From DASTFP01 sp963816855 (GTDB taxonomy: Bacteria > Verrucomicrobiota > Verrucomicrobiia > Chthoniobacterales > Terrimicrobiaceae), in assembly GCA_963816855.1 (NCBI GenBank), contig CAWFMA010000037.1, positions 1 to 64,000 of the forward strand: a DNA stretch of 64,000 bases. Direction: 5' to 3'. A model generated the notes under the pieces. That model saw only the letters and a list, made by a program, of their open reading frames with translations, did no database searches and was not told where the DNA came from. Each line of letters begins with the position of its first letter. The first letter of the stretch is position 1. The position numbers and the translations under genes were made by a program. Positions 29,401-38,199 of the stretch are shown here, one piece after another.

Positions 29401-29681
29401 GCCAAAAGTGGATCGATCAGTCCCAATCGGTCAACCTGTTTCTGGCGCATCCCGACATGAAAGCCCTCAGTCACATGTATCGCCGCGCGTGGCACGTGGG
29501 CCTTAAAACGACGTATTATCTCCGGACACTTCAGGCTTCCAATATCGAGAAGGCCACGGTTTCGATAAAAAAGGAAGTCAGTGGCATTGCTGGCGGTAAA
29601 CGGGAATACTCCTCGGAGGCGCGGCTTGCCTGTTCGATCGAGGCCATGCGCAACGGCGTCGAATGCGAAGTGTGCCAGTAA
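26418..29681 (+). CDS. nrdA: Ribonucleotide reductase large subunit with three ATP cones
   Basis: The catalytic and allosteric subunit, 1087 residues. Three ATP-cone domains are stacked at the N-terminus: about residues 44-140 (VMRGKGDERQFNLADVADEI), 160-255 (LIRRNGAVVPWNESKIEIAC) and 272-365 (VVVRGKNGESVFWDGSELKR). The ten-stranded barrel carries C501 (LSSCYLY), the N713-L-C715-T-E717 catalytic loop, C730 (AVCNLGS) and IAPTATISNIMGTTPCIEPN. The C-terminal redox pair is C1083 and C1086 (ECEVCQ). Multiple cones occur also in the chlamydial enzyme and tune activity to ATP/dATP. It is co-transcribed with nrdB, controlled by the NrdR-like boxes upstream. A long open frame antisense to it (27282-28769) is a GC artefact. 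Confidence 0.96.
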   Translation: MLRHISLEEDLALKRLATTPLDQKPGFAWREALGDSSLETSLPGIIVMRGKGDERQFNLADVADEIGAALTDLLLSREEKNIFNEENRAFVANVAHSVATRLLDHIREGHGLKLSEYDLSLLIEKALIENDAHDVAKSLVFKRSVKVSGQSPETPGGPEISPPLLVRLIRRNGAVVPWNESKIEIACRKAFLTTKEDAESAIKIARAVTARVRRGDRAFVHIEDVQDMVQEELMRQGFFKVAESYILYRAQRARQREEAAQPVPDAEQESLVVVRGKNGESVFWDGSELKRRIQFAVIGLDLCLDEHRIERELRRSIGAEISEEGLRSTIILNARSLLEKDADFAKFAGRILLSYIYEEVLDWSIMRDGLEGLKEAHRRAFKSYLRHGVAIERLSPKLLQYDIEKLAEALDPSADLDFEYLGIQTLYDRYLIVDKTRQKARRIETPQFFWIRVAMGLFVQEPKDREAWVIRLYNLYKSRRFCSSTPTLFNSGTPHSQLSSCYLYKVDDNIESIMLRGIAENAFLSKWAGGLGGSWTAVRGTGSYIKGTNGESQGVIPFLKLHNDQLVAVNQGGKRRGSGCAYLETWHNDIEDFLKLRINTGDERRRTHDLNTANWVPDLFMKRMEAREDWTLFRSSEVPDLHDAYGRKFEERYTHYERLAKEGKIYGRSIPAIDLWKEMLKALFETGHPWLTFKDPCNLRSPQDHAGVIHSSNLCTEITLNSSEQETAVCNLGSLVLDTHLLDDGSLDFETLRETVTVAVRALDNVIDINFYPTEAAKRANMRHRPVGLGVMGLQNALFKKGISFAGEEAVEFNDEFMEAVAYCAYAASSDLAAERGAYSTYRGSKWDRGLLPQDTIDLLEKERGIKIDVPRGGRMNWNPVRDKIARQGMRNSNVLAIAPTATISNIMGTTPCIEPNYKNLYAKSNLSGDFVVLNRALVLDLKKEGLWNEEMVSQLKYFDGDLTDIDAIPERLKQKHSTVFSVGYNAIIDAAARRQKWIDQSQSVNLFLAHPDMKALSHMYRRAWHVGLKTTYYLRTLQASNIEKATVSIKKEVSGIAGGKREYSSEARLACSIEAMRNGVECEVCQ

Positions 29682-29766
29682 CAAATCGCCACGCTTGAAT
29701 CGCGCCTCGCCCTGATCTCAAGGGCGATCGATTCGATCCTTCGCACCACGGCCGATTTGTGCTCTC

Positions 29767-30978
29767 ATGGAAAGCTTCATGAGAACGTGCTTTGACTCGA
29801 TCCCTGACGCTATCGCCGATATCCGGAAGGGGCGCATCGTTATCGTGACGGACGACGCTGACCGTGAAAACGAAGGCGATCTGGTCATGGCCGCCTCCAA
29901 GGTCACCAATGCCTCCGTCAATTTCATGGCGAAGCACGGGCGCGGGCTGATTTGCGCGCCGATCACGGCGGAGCGAGCGCGCCAACTCGGCCTGCAAAGA
30001 ATGGTCGCCCACAACCGCGAGATGCATAAGACTGACTTTACCGTCTCCGTCGACGCCGCCAGCGGAATCACCACCGGCATAAGTGCCAGAGACCGGGCCT
30101 TGACCATTAGATTGCTCGCGGCTTCGGATTCCGTGTCGTCGCACCTGGTGCAACCGGGTCACGTGTTTCCGCTGCAAGGCCGTCCGGGAGGGGTCCTGCG
30201 GCGGGCCGGTCACACGGAGGCCTCCATCGACCTCGCCCGGCTGGCCGGTCTCGATCCTTCGGCGGTCGTCTGCGAAATTCTCAATGAAGACGGCTCGATG
30301 GCGCGATTGCCTCAATTGCTCAAATTCAAGAAGAAGCACGGCCTCAAGATTTGCTGCATCCAGGATCTGATTGCCTACAGGCGAAAGCGGGAGAAGCTCG
30401 TCGAGCGCGAGCAGACCGTTACCTTGCCAACCGACTATGGGAATTTCGAGCTCCATCTGTTTCGCTCGACGGTGGACGATCGTCACCATCTTGCCCTCGT
30501 CAAAGGCGATATCGATCCGAACCAGCCCACCCTGGTCCGCGTCCATAGCGAATGCCTGACCGGCGACGTCTTTGCCTCGAAACGCTGCGATTGCGGGGCG
30601 CAATTGCACCAGGCCCTGGCGCAAATCGAGCATGCCGGGGCGGGAGTTCTCGTCTACATGCGACAAGAGGGCCGCGGCATCGGCCTTGGGCCCAAGATTC
30701 ACGCCTACAAGCTTCAGGAGGAAGGGCTCGATACCGTGCAAGCAAACGAGAAACTCGGCTTTCCCGTTGACCTGCGTGACTACGGTCTCGGAGCCCAAAT
30801 TCTCGTCGACCTCGGGGTGCGCAAGATCCGGCTTCTCACGAACAATCCCCGCAAGGTCGTGGGCCTGGAGGGCTACGAACTCGAAATCGTTGAGCAGATA
30901 CCCATCCGTTCTCCTGCCAACCCCCATAACGTCAAATATCTTGCCACGAAGAAGACCAAGATGGGGCATCTGCTCTAG
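29767..30978 (+). CDS. ribBA: Bifunctional DHBP synthase / GTP cyclohydrolase II
   Basis: It makes both precursors of riboflavin. The N-terminal half (residues about 10-205) is 3,4-dihydroxy-2-butanone-4-phosphate synthase: VTDDADRENEGDLVMAAS (metal/substrate acidic loop), HGRGLICAPIT, TDFTVSVDAASGITTGISA, HTEASIDLARLAG. The C-terminal half (about 210-403) is GTP cyclohydrolase II: RVHSECLTGDVFASKRCDCG (zinc Cys triad), YMRQEGRGIGL, DLRDYGLGAQIL, LLTNNPRKVVGLEGY. Both sites look intact. ribH follows directly, so this is a small riboflavin cluster; no FMN riboswitch was seen in the 85 bp upstream. Confidence 0.95.
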   Translation: MESFMRTCFDSIPDAIADIRKGRIVIVTDDADRENEGDLVMAASKVTNASVNFMAKHGRGLICAPITAERARQLGLQRMVAHNREMHKTDFTVSVDAASGITTGISARDRALTIRLLAASDSVSSHLVQPGHVFPLQGRPGGVLRRAGHTEASIDLARLAGLDPSAVVCEILNEDGSMARLPQLLKFKKKHGLKICCIQDLIAYRRKREKLVEREQTVTLPTDYGNFELHLFRSTVDDRHHLALVKGDIDPNQPTLVRVHSECLTGDVFASKRCDCGAQLHQALAQIEHAGAGVLVYMRQEGRGIGLGPKIHAYKLQEEGLDTVQANEKLGFPVDLRDYGLGAQILVDLGVRKIRLLTNNPRKVVGLEGYELEIVEQIPIRSPANPHNVKYLATKKTKMGHLL

Positions 30979-31050
30979 TTGAAAAGACGGGAACCTTCTC
31001 GGGAGCAACGGCATAGGCCGCCAGGACCGTAGCCGTCAAGAATAGGGACA

Positions 31051-31578
31051 TTGGGCTTGAGACTCGAAGCTTTTGCGCGAACATCTCGTCAGATGTCCAA
31101 GACGACGCTCATCCGCCCCCGTGCCGCGGGCACGGCCGGCCTTTCCTTCGCCATTGTCGCCAGCCGCTACAATAATTCCTTCGTGCAGCCAATGGTGGAC
31201 TTTGCGATCAAGGAAATCGGTGAACTGGAACCGGGAGCGCGTGTTTCGACATTCCGGGTTCCGGGCTCCTTCGAGATCCCGCTTGCCGTCAAGCTGGTTG
31301 GAGATCAGCGGAAATTCGACGCGATTCTGGCCCTCGGGGTCGTCTTGCGGGGCGAAACGGCCCATGCCGAACTGATCGGAAGGAGCGTGACCACGGCCCT
31401 CATGAATCTGGCACTGGAACTCGGCGTCCCGGTCATCCATGAAGTCCTGCTTCTCGATAACGCAGAGCAGGCCGCGGCACGCTGTCTGGGAACGAAATTC
31501 AACCGCGGTACGGAGGCAGCGCGAGCGGCGGTGACGATGACCCGCGCGGTAAGGAAGCTGTCCCGAAGAACGAGCTGA
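31051..31578 (+). CDS. ribH: Lumazine synthase
   Basis: 6,7-dimethyl-8-ribityllumazine synthase, the penultimate step of riboflavin synthesis, forming a pentameric or 60-meric cytosolic shell. Seen: FAIVASRYNNSFVQPMVDFA (substrate-binding start), RVPGSFEIPLAVKL, ILALGVVLRGETAHAELIG and VPVIHEVLLLDNAEQA (the usual G-V-L is altered) with catalytic His in GETAHAE. The conserved part begins after residue 28; the ATG at 31093 is an equally possible start. nusB starts 4 bp after its stop, a very common order (ribH-nusB). Confidence 0.93.
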   Translation: MGLRLEAFARTSRQMSKTTLIRPRAAGTAGLSFAIVASRYNNSFVQPMVDFAIKEIGELEPGARVSTFRVPGSFEIPLAVKLVGDQRKFDAILALGVVLRGETAHAELIGRSVTTALMNLALELGVPVIHEVLLLDNAEQAAARCLGTKFNRGTEAARAAVTMTRAVRKLSRRTS

Positions 31579-31582
31579 GGCC

Positions 31583-32014
31583 ATGGGTGTTCGACGAGAG
31601 GGCCGCGAGGCAGCGGTTCAATATCTTTACTTGCGGGACCTGAACGGCGATAGCGACTTGCCGGCATTCTATAGATTCCGCGGTCTCAGTCCGAGCGCGC
31701 GTCGATTTTGCGACGCCCTCGTTGAAGGCGCGATCGGAAATCAAAGGACGATCGACGCTGCGATTCGCGAGAACACGCAGAACTACGAACTGACGAGGAT
31801 CTCCGCCGTTGATCGCAACGTTTTGCGAGTGGCCATTTACGAGATGCTCCATTGCGCGGAGATCCCGCCCGTCGTTTCCATCAACGAGGCCATTGAGATC
31901 GCCAAGAAATACAGCACGGAGGAATCGGGCCGCTTTGTCAATGGTGTCCTCGACCAGATTCGCGCAGGTTTGAGCCGGCCGGCGCGAAGCCTGAAAATAA
32001 CCAAAGATGGCTAG
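31583..32014 (+). CDS. nusB: Transcription antitermination protein NusB
   Basis: A 143-residue all-helical RNA-binding protein that, with NusE (ribosomal protein S10), binds boxA of rRNA leaders and prevents premature termination. Seen: RREGREAAVQYLYLRD (R-x-x-A-x-Q-x-L-Y opening), RISAVDRNVLRVAIYEML and PPVVSINEAIEIAKKYSTEE then GRFVNGVLDQI, the family signature at the C-terminus. Its start ATG lies 4 bp after ribH with a GAGG-type site inside the ribH stop region. Intact. Confidence 0.94.
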   Translation: MGVRREGREAAVQYLYLRDLNGDSDLPAFYRFRGLSPSARRFCDALVEGAIGNQRTIDAAIRENTQNYELTRISAVDRNVLRVAIYEMLHCAEIPPVVSINEAIEIAKKYSTEESGRFVNGVLDQIRAGLSRPARSLKITKDG

Positions 32015-32070
32015 GGGTCCTGCTCGCCGGGCCGGATCCGGGCCGGCTCCCGCAATACTCCTCGCTGCTT

Positions 32071-32919
32071 ATGCCGCTCGGCTTTCTTAAGAACCTCGTC
32101 GCCAAGTTCGGCGGGCGAGCTGTCGATTGGGATGAGCTGGAAGAAACCCTTCTTCGTGCGGATCTCGGCGTCCCCATGACCATGCGCATCCTCGACGCAC
32201 TCAAGGAGCGCGGGAGCCAGGTCGATGCCGAAACGGCCGCCGACGTCTGCAGGCAGGAAATTTTGGAGGTATTTCCTTTTGCCGTGCCGCCGATCGGACC
32301 TTTGCCGGCGAAGCCGAAAGCCATTCTCATCGTTGGAGTCAATGGCACCGGAAAGACGACTTCGGCCGCGAAAATGGCGCACTGGTTCAAGACGAATCGC
32401 TATACCAGCCTGCTTGTCGCCGCGGACACGTTTCGAGCCGCAGCTATTGAGCAGCTGCAGGCCTGGGGGCAACGGATCGGCGTGGAGGTCGTGAGCGGCC
32501 AATACGGGGGCGATCCGGCAGCCCTTTGCTACGACGCTTGGTCGAGCGCTTATCGACGGAACACCGAGTTCCTGATCTGTGATACGGCGGGCCGCTTGCA
32601 CACCAAGGGAAACCTGATGCAGGAGCTCGCCAAGGTGAAACGCACGCTTTCGAAACACGACCCGGAAGCTCCGCACGAATCCCTGCTCGTCGTCGACGCG
32701 ACAACCGGTTCCAACGCCCTGGTTCAGGCCAAGGAGTTTCACGAAGCGATCGGACTCACCGGAATCATTTTGACGAAACTGGACGGGAGCGGCAAGGGAG
32801 GTGTCGCCGTGGCTATTCAACGGGAACTCGAAATCCCGACGAGATTCGTCGGAACAGGGGAAAAGCTCGACGACTTCTCGGTTTTTGACCGGGACACTTT
32901 CGTGAATCGAATGCTGTGA
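32071..32919 (+). CDS. ftsY: Signal recognition particle receptor FtsY
   Basis: SRP-type GTPase that docks ribosome-nascent-chain complexes at the membrane. At 282 residues it is the NG domain only; the acidic A domain of proteobacterial FtsY is absent, as in many other phyla. Seen: LLRADLGVPMTMRILDAL (N domain), IVGVNGTGKTTSAAKMA (G1, residues about 88-104), AADTFRAAAIEQLQAWGQR, ICDTAGRLHTKGNLMQEL (G3), LVVDATTGSNAL, IILTKLDGSGKGG (G4) and FVGTGEKLDDFSVFD. It follows nusB by 56 bp on the same strand. Confidence 0.95.
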   Translation: MPLGFLKNLVAKFGGRAVDWDELEETLLRADLGVPMTMRILDALKERGSQVDAETAADVCRQEILEVFPFAVPPIGPLPAKPKAILIVGVNGTGKTTSAAKMAHWFKTNRYTSLLVAADTFRAAAIEQLQAWGQRIGVEVVSGQYGGDPAALCYDAWSSAYRRNTEFLICDTAGRLHTKGNLMQELAKVKRTLSKHDPEAPHESLLVVDATTGSNALVQAKEFHEAIGLTGIILTKLDGSGKGGVAVAIQRELEIPTRFVGTGEKLDDFSVFDRDTFVNRML

Positions 32920-32974
32920 GGTTCGGCCGCGGCGGACCGAGCCGGAAGTCCAGAGATCTCTTCGCGGGTTAAAA

Positions 32975-33502
32975 TCAGTAGCCCCGGTAATGGAGGCTCA
33001 GAAGCCGGTAGCTGTTTGCGCCGTTCTCCGCGGTATAATAATACAAGACCAGGGTCGTTGTATCCTGGGTCCACTGATAACCGATGAGCGTCTCCAGCAC
33101 GTCGCCATCCCGTGTTTTCTGCCTGGCGACGACCCGGCCGGTTCCATATTTGCCTTCGATATTGCGTCGGGTCTGATCGAAGAAGTTTGCATAGCGCTCG
33201 GCATCCCAAGACGGGTCCCCGTAATGCAGCTCGATTTCATTGAGGGAGTCGTTCTCAAAATAGAACAGCGCCCGTTGCAAAAGGCGTTGCGGAATTCCCT
33301 CGACGACAAGGCACTGGCGGTTGCGGGACTGCCTGCGCTCAACAACGCGCGCCTGAACTCTCTTCAGGCTGTCCTCCAGTCGCTGCGACGCTTCTCCCCA
33401 TTGGAAATTGAACGGGACTTTGATCTCCTCGGCCGCGCATCTGCCCGCCGCCAAAAGCATGCAGGCGATAGCCATCCGAAGCAGCAATTTGTCCATGGTC
33501 AC
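32975..33502 (-). CDS. Secreted protein of unknown function
   Basis: A 175-residue protein with a clear Sec signal (KLLLRMAIACMLLAAGRCAAEE, cut after CAA or so). The mature part is mixed alpha/beta with alternating aromatic strands (LLQRALFYFENDSLNEIELHY, TTTLVLYYYTAENG) and no cysteine after the signal. I do not recognise a family. Convergent with ftsY; probably periplasmic. The start is the ATG at 33502 or the one three codons later. Confidence 0.6.
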   Translation of the reverse strand: MTMDKLLLRMAIACMLLAAGRCAAEEIKVPFNFQWGEASQRLEDSLKRVQARVVERRQSRNRQCLVVEGIPQRLLQRALFYFENDSLNEIELHYGDPSWDAERYANFFDQTRRNIEGKYGTGRVVARQKTRDGDVLETLIGYQWTQDTTTLVLYYYTAENGANSYRLLSLHYRGY

Positions 33503-33675
33503 TCTCTTCTGATAAATTATCCCGGAAACGGGTCAACGCCTTGGGAGCGGCGGCCGCTTCTCACGATGGGTGCGATCGTTTCAATCGTCCGTCCCGCGCC
33601 GCCCCGCTCACTTCTGCAAGTCCGGTTAGAACGACGTCGACGAACGTGGCATGGCTGCGCCTTTTCAGCGATATT

Positions 33676-35241
33676 CTAAGGGAGCTCCACCTCTCCCGCG
33701 TCAAGCTGGACAATGTTTTCCAGGCCCTGAACAGTATACTCGGCTACCGCGGCACCATCCCCCGCATAGACCGTCAGCGATCCCTTTCCCGGACCGGAGA
33801 GCAAGACGATCCGACGGACGTCGTGCTGGCTGGCGAGAAAGCTCAGCCGCAGGCCGGAGACCGTCTCCAGCCAAAGGCCCAGTTGATCGGCCGTCACGCG
33901 TACTGCGAGATCGGAAGAGGACTCCGTGAGCCCCCCGGTGGCGAGCGCAATCTCAACCTGATCATTTTGGGGAGCAGACCCCGCGTCGGGCTGAAGTCTG
34001 CCATTCACGATTCCGAACCTCCGGCAATCCGTGATCGTTTTTTCAAAGGCGATGGTCCAGTCGCGAGAGCTGTCCAAACCTTTCTCCACCAAAGAAAGCA
34101 CGCGGAGGCGCTGTGTGGGACCGCTCTTTTCCAGCACCGCGATTTCCTCCACCGTGGCGGAAGCGCACACCCTAAGGGGTGAAAACTCGTTGCGATAGGC
34201 ACGCAGGAGTTCTCCCGATTTGTCAAACTGCCCCGTAAAGGATGTCCCGGCCTCCGGATCGCGAATTGTCATCCAGAAGGTTCCCGCCAATCCGAGAGAG
34301 ATACTGGAGCCGGCGGCGTCGAGAGGAAGCTTCGTCCAGGCGGTCGTGAACTCCCACACCTCGGCGCGCTGCGAGGAAGCGATCAATTTCTTCTCGGCAT
34401 CGACGGCCAGCCGGTCGAAGGTGATCGGCGCCTTTTCTTCGCCAATTGGATCGAGGTCGGGCAAGGTCATCTTGGCCACACTTTCTCCGAGCCCGACGAA
34501 GAGCATCTCACCGGTCGCGTCCAAGCAAACAGGAAGCGCACCGCTCTCCGGGCGGGTCTTGATGACAGTCCCATCGTTAATTCTCAGCACGTGAAGGGTT
34601 CCTGAAAAGAATGCCGCCGCGTATTGATCTGTCGCCGCGAGCATACCGTCAACGGCGGCCGAGAGATTTTCGGAATCCGAGAACGAAGCGGGCGGCAAGC
34701 CGGACTCCTGGACAGGCAGAAACGGCTCTTTGGCGGCGAAACTCGCAACTGGAGCCAAAGCGTTCAGCGGACTCGACCACAGAAATCCGCGCAGTTGATC
34801 GAAGCGAAAGACGACCGGCCGATTGCTGTCCGAGACTTTTCCAAGAACAACGAACCCTCCCGAGCTCCTGCGGAAATCCTCAATATGCGTGATCCGAGGC
34901 GATTTCTCGTCCTCGATCCAATCGTTGAAGTGATAGGCAACGCCCTCGGTCTTTACCTCGTTTCCAACCAGATAGCCCCGGACCCGATAGTTTCCTCGCG
35001 GCAACGGCTTTCCGGCGTCGTCCTTTCCGTCCCAGGAGGTGATCAAGCCATTGAGCCCTATGGTAAACTCGGATTCGGCGGCTCCCACGAAGAGGGTGCG
35101 CACCAGCTTTCCCGAAGTGTCGAAGACGCCCAGGCTGATTCGGCCCTCGATTTCCGGCAGAGCGAACGCAAAGCGCTGTTCGCGCTCGGACGACCAGCTT
35201 GTGAGCAATCCCGCGAAAAATGCGAGCAGGACCTTCCTCAA
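33676..35241 (-). CDS. Exported protein with FlgD-like and propeller-like domains
   Basis: A 521-residue protein with an N-terminal signal (KVLLAFFAGLLTSWS) followed by an immunoglobulin-like FlgD/T9SS-type sandwich at about residues 28-110 (VFDTSGKLVRTLFVG, SWDGKDDAGKPLPRGNYRVR). The remaining 400 residues form repeated four-strand units with poorly conserved W/F turns (YAAAFFSGTLHVLRI, EMLFVGLGESVAKMTLPD, KKLIASSQRAEVWEFTT), which suggests a beta-propeller. No catalytic motif. Its start overlaps the stop of the GH57 gene by 4 bp, so they are coupled. Function unknown; possibly binds a surface polymer. Confidence 0.6.
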   Translation of the reverse strand: MRKVLLAFFAGLLTSWSSEREQRFAFALPEIEGRISLGVFDTSGKLVRTLFVGAAESEFTIGLNGLITSWDGKDDAGKPLPRGNYRVRGYLVGNEVKTEGVAYHFNDWIEDEKSPRITHIEDFRRSSGGFVVLGKVSDSNRPVVFRFDQLRGFLWSSPLNALAPVASFAAKEPFLPVQESGLPPASFSDSENLSAAVDGMLAATDQYAAAFFSGTLHVLRINDGTVIKTRPESGALPVCLDATGEMLFVGLGESVAKMTLPDLDPIGEEKAPITFDRLAVDAEKKLIASSQRAEVWEFTTAWTKLPLDAAGSSISLGLAGTFWMTIRDPEAGTSFTGQFDKSGELLRAYRNEFSPLRVCASATVEEIAVLEKSGPTQRLRVLSLVEKGLDSSRDWTIAFEKTITDCRRFGIVNGRLQPDAGSAPQNDQVEIALATGGLTESSSDLAVRVTADQLGLWLETVSGLRLSFLASQHDVRRIVLLSGPGKGSLTVYAGDGAAVAEYTVQGLENIVQLDAGEVELP

Positions 35242-36827
35242 GCGTAGTAATGCCAGTTCAAATTCGGGAATAAATTGTCCCTCTGCTCACAGGCGGCCAG
35301 CAAGGCTTCGTCGCGCCGCTTTTCCTTGGCCAGCTCATACAACTTGAGAAAACGCAACAGGTGATCGCGGGTGCGCTTTTCCGCGTATTCGCGCGCCGTC
35401 CCAGTCTTCATCAGAAACGCCCAATCGCTGGACTGGGCGAGAAGCAGTTCCCGCGCCATTTGCTTCAAGACCCGATCGTAATACTTTGAGCGGGTATTCG
35501 CAAATTTGCGGGCCATCTCCGTCATCCTGGCGGCTCCCGCGTGAAGATGGGGATAAATCCAGGAATTGCAGGGATCCAGCCAAACCTCCCAATAGCCCTT
35601 GTTGCCCCAGCTCGACGGCGATGGGCTGACCACCTGGAGCGTGGGATGGTTGGCAAGATAGCGAGAGGGAGTCGTCAACTCGAACGTCTTTTGGTCGTAG
35701 GCCGCTTTACGCAGGAAAAGGTCGAGGAACTCCGGCCCTTCAAACCACCAATGACCAAAAAGCTCGGCATCGAAGGGGCTTAAGACAATCGGATCGACGG
35801 GCAGCATCTCGCGCAATTGCGCAACCTGCTGGATCCGACTTTGCAGAAAATGACCAGCATGCGCCTCCGCTGCCCCCATCGCCCAGTCGCGATGGTAGTA
35901 TTCTTTGTCCTCCCGCCCCGTGATGCGATGGTACTTGATCCCCGAATAGCGGCGGTATCCCAGATCCGGATAGACGCCCGCCAAATATTCTTCCGGAAGT
36001 TCCTTGCCAATATCCTTGTAAAATTCCCGATAAGCCGGATCGCCCGGATAGCCTTCCCGGGCGCTCCAAACTTGCTTGCTTGATTCTCTGTCCCTGGCGA
36101 ACACAGCGGGGCCGGCCGGGATATAATAAGGCGAAAAAATTGCGAAGCGCGGCCGGGGTTCTCCGAACATAAGGCCGTGCGCGTCAATGACAAACCAACG
36201 CAAGTCTGCCTCCTGCAACAACTTGCCGACAGCGGGGATGTAGCCGCACTCAGGCAACCAAATCCCCGTGGGATCTTGCCCGAAACATTCGCGATACTGG
36301 TCGCGGCCGATCAGGATTTGCGCCCTCATCGCTTCGGGGCAGTGCTCCATGAGAGGAAGAAAGCCGTGCGTCGCCGCGCAAGTGATGATCTCGAGAAGGC
36401 CCTCATCCTGGAGCTGCGCAAAGGCGCCGACGAGGTCGCGGTTGACCTCGTTCAAATAGAAGTCGCGAGCCGAGACGAAGCGCTCACTATAGAAATGCGC
36501 GAGCCCGTTGAGGTGCGCGTCGCCGGCGGTCCGTTCAATTTCGCGCCGCGACAACTCCACTCCACGATCGAGATAGCGCTCGGTGCGTTGTTGGAGAAGC
36601 GGATCCCGCAACATGGCGCAAAGCGTAGGGGTCATCGTCAAAGCCAATCGCACCGGAGCGCGATCGTAGGCGAGCCGTCGAAAAATGCGCAACAGGGGGA
36701 TGTAGGTCTCGGCGACGGCCTCAAAGAGCCAATCCTCCTCGTGAAACTCCTCGTGTTCCGGATGCCGGACGAACGGGAGGTGCGCGTGCAGGAGGAGAGC
36801 CAGTGAACCCGAAGACTTGGTCACCAT
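35238..36827 (-). CDS. GH57 1,4-alpha-glucan branching enzyme (DUF1957)
   Basis: A 529-residue glycogen branching enzyme of family GH57, a seven-stranded barrel with a C-terminal helical DUF1957 domain. Seen: LLLHAHLPFVRHPEHEEFHE (opening HxHLP), the nucleophile region GIWLPECGY (Glu), the acid residue in VLSPFDAELFGHWWFEGPEF (Asp), SSWGNKGYWEVWLD, and the C-terminal MARELLLAQSSDWAFLM. All catalytic motifs are intact. The enzyme introduces alpha-1,6 branches into glycogen in the cytosol. It is transcribed ahead of the propeller-like protein with a 4 bp overlap. Confidence 0.92.
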   Translation of the reverse strand: MVTKSSGSLALLLHAHLPFVRHPEHEEFHEEDWLFEAVAETYIPLLRIFRRLAYDRAPVRLALTMTPTLCAMLRDPLLQQRTERYLDRGVELSRREIERTAGDAHLNGLAHFYSERFVSARDFYLNEVNRDLVGAFAQLQDEGLLEIITCAATHGFLPLMEHCPEAMRAQILIGRDQYRECFGQDPTGIWLPECGYIPAVGKLLQEADLRWFVIDAHGLMFGEPRPRFAIFSPYYIPAGPAVFARDRESSKQVWSAREGYPGDPAYREFYKDIGKELPEEYLAGVYPDLGYRRYSGIKYHRITGREDKEYYHRDWAMGAAEAHAGHFLQSRIQQVAQLREMLPVDPIVLSPFDAELFGHWWFEGPEFLDLFLRKAAYDQKTFELTTPSRYLANHPTLQVVSPSPSSWGNKGYWEVWLDPCNSWIYPHLHAGAARMTEMARKFANTRSKYYDRVLKQMARELLLAQSSDWAFLMKTGTAREYAEKRTRDHLLRFLKLYELAKEKRRDEALLAACEQRDNLFPNLNWHYYA

Positions 36828-37082
36828 GCCAAAGCTTATCCACGCCTTAAGGATTCGGACAAGATGATTTGCTTTGGGCTCGCGGTGATCTTCGCGCCGA
36901 TCTGGGCGGCGCGGATTGTTCTGCGTCTGCGCGGTTCACCGAGGCGGCAAAACTCGCCCGCGTTGACGAATTTTCCCGACCGCGCAGCGAGCCTCCGATA
37001 GTATGGCGCGCAAGAGCGAGAGAGTCGCGAGTTTCCTCGCGCTCGGAAACCTCATCTGTCAAAAGTCAGACTTTTCCCGTTT

Positions 37083-38165
37083 ATGACGAAATTTCTAAAA
37101 ACCCCGGTTGGTCAATCCGATAGTCATGCCGCCGGGCTCGAACCCGGAAGAAAGGAAAACCTCTTGAATTCAAAGGGCCGGGTGCTGGTCACCGGCGCGG
37201 CGGGATTCATTGGCAGCGCAATCGTCCACGAACTCAATGCACGGGGCATTGCCAGGATTGTCGTCAGTGATCACCTCGGCAGCGACGAAAAGTGGAGAAA
37301 TCTCGCCCCGCTCACTTTCGAAGATTTCATTCCCGCCAACAAGCTCCTTGCGGATCTCAGGCAGGACGCTGCGTTCCACGGCAAGTTTCTGGCTTGTTTT
37401 CACCTCGGGGCCTGTTCCTCAACAACGGTCACCGACGCAGCCTACGTGTTCGAAAACAATTTCGAATATACCAAAAATCTCTGCCGGTGGGCGATCTCCA
37501 GCGGTGTGAGATTCATATACGCTTCCTCAGCAGCAACATATGGTAACGGATCGGCAGGCATGGACGATAAGAACGACGACCTTCGCGCCTTTCGCCCTCT
37601 CAATCTTTACGGTTATTCGAAGCACCTGTTCGACCTTTACGCAAAGAATCACCAACTGTTGCCTAAGATCGTCGGTTTAAAATATTTCAACGTCTTTGGG
37701 CCGAACGAGTACCATAAGGGGGACATGCGGAGCCTGGTCTGCAAAGCCTACGATCAGATCGTTGGCACCGGAAAAATCCGCCTCTTCAAAAGTTACAAGC
37801 CTGAATACGCCGACGGCGCGCAAATGCGCGATTTCATCTATGTGAAGGATGCGGTTGCCATGACCCTCCATTTGGCGAACACGCCAGGTGCCGGCGGCCT
37901 CTACAACATAGGAGCAGGAACAGCCCGGACCTGGAACGATCTTGCAAATGCCCTCTTTGGCTCGCTCGGCATGCCGGCAAATATTGAGTTCATCGAAATG
38001 CCGGAAAGTATCAGAAATCAGTACCAGTACTACACATGCGCGGACATTTCGAAACTGCGCGCCGCCCACTACCAGACGCCCACGACTCCGCTGGAGGACG
38101 CGGTAACGGACTATGCGCTGAACTATTTGAAAAGGGGAAAGCGCCTGGGAGAGGAAGCCGACTGA
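37083..38165 (+). CDS. hldD: ADP-L-glycero-D-manno-heptose 6-epimerase
   Basis: A short-chain NADP-dependent epimerase that supplies heptose for the LPS core, implying an outer membrane. Seen: RVLVTGAAGFIGSAIVHELN (Rossmann GxxGxxG), ACFHLGACSSTTVTD, ASSAATYGNGSAGMDD, LNLYGYSKHLFDLY (catalytic YxxxK) and KYFNVFGPNEYHKGDMRSLV. At 360 residues it is longer than the usual 310-330. A TTG at 37164 with GAAAGGAAA upstream puts the start right before the conserved part (333 residues) and is my preferred start; ATG 37083 has no ribosome binding site. Stand-alone gene, divergent from the GH57 gene. Confidence 0.92.
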   Translation: MTKFLKTPVGQSDSHAAGLEPGRKENLLNSKGRVLVTGAAGFIGSAIVHELNARGIARIVVSDHLGSDEKWRNLAPLTFEDFIPANKLLADLRQDAAFHGKFLACFHLGACSSTTVTDAAYVFENNFEYTKNLCRWAISSGVRFIYASSAATYGNGSAGMDDKNDDLRAFRPLNLYGYSKHLFDLYAKNHQLLPKIVGLKYFNVFGPNEYHKGDMRSLVCKAYDQIVGTGKIRLFKSYKPEYADGAQMRDFIYVKDAVAMTLHLANTPGAGGLYNIGAGTARTWNDLANALFGSLGMPANIEFIEMPESIRNQYQYYTCADISKLRAAHYQTPTTPLEDAVTDYALNYLKRGKRLGEEAD

Positions 38166-38199
38166 CGCCCGGTCGGCCAACGTTTCCCAAGCCCCGGCT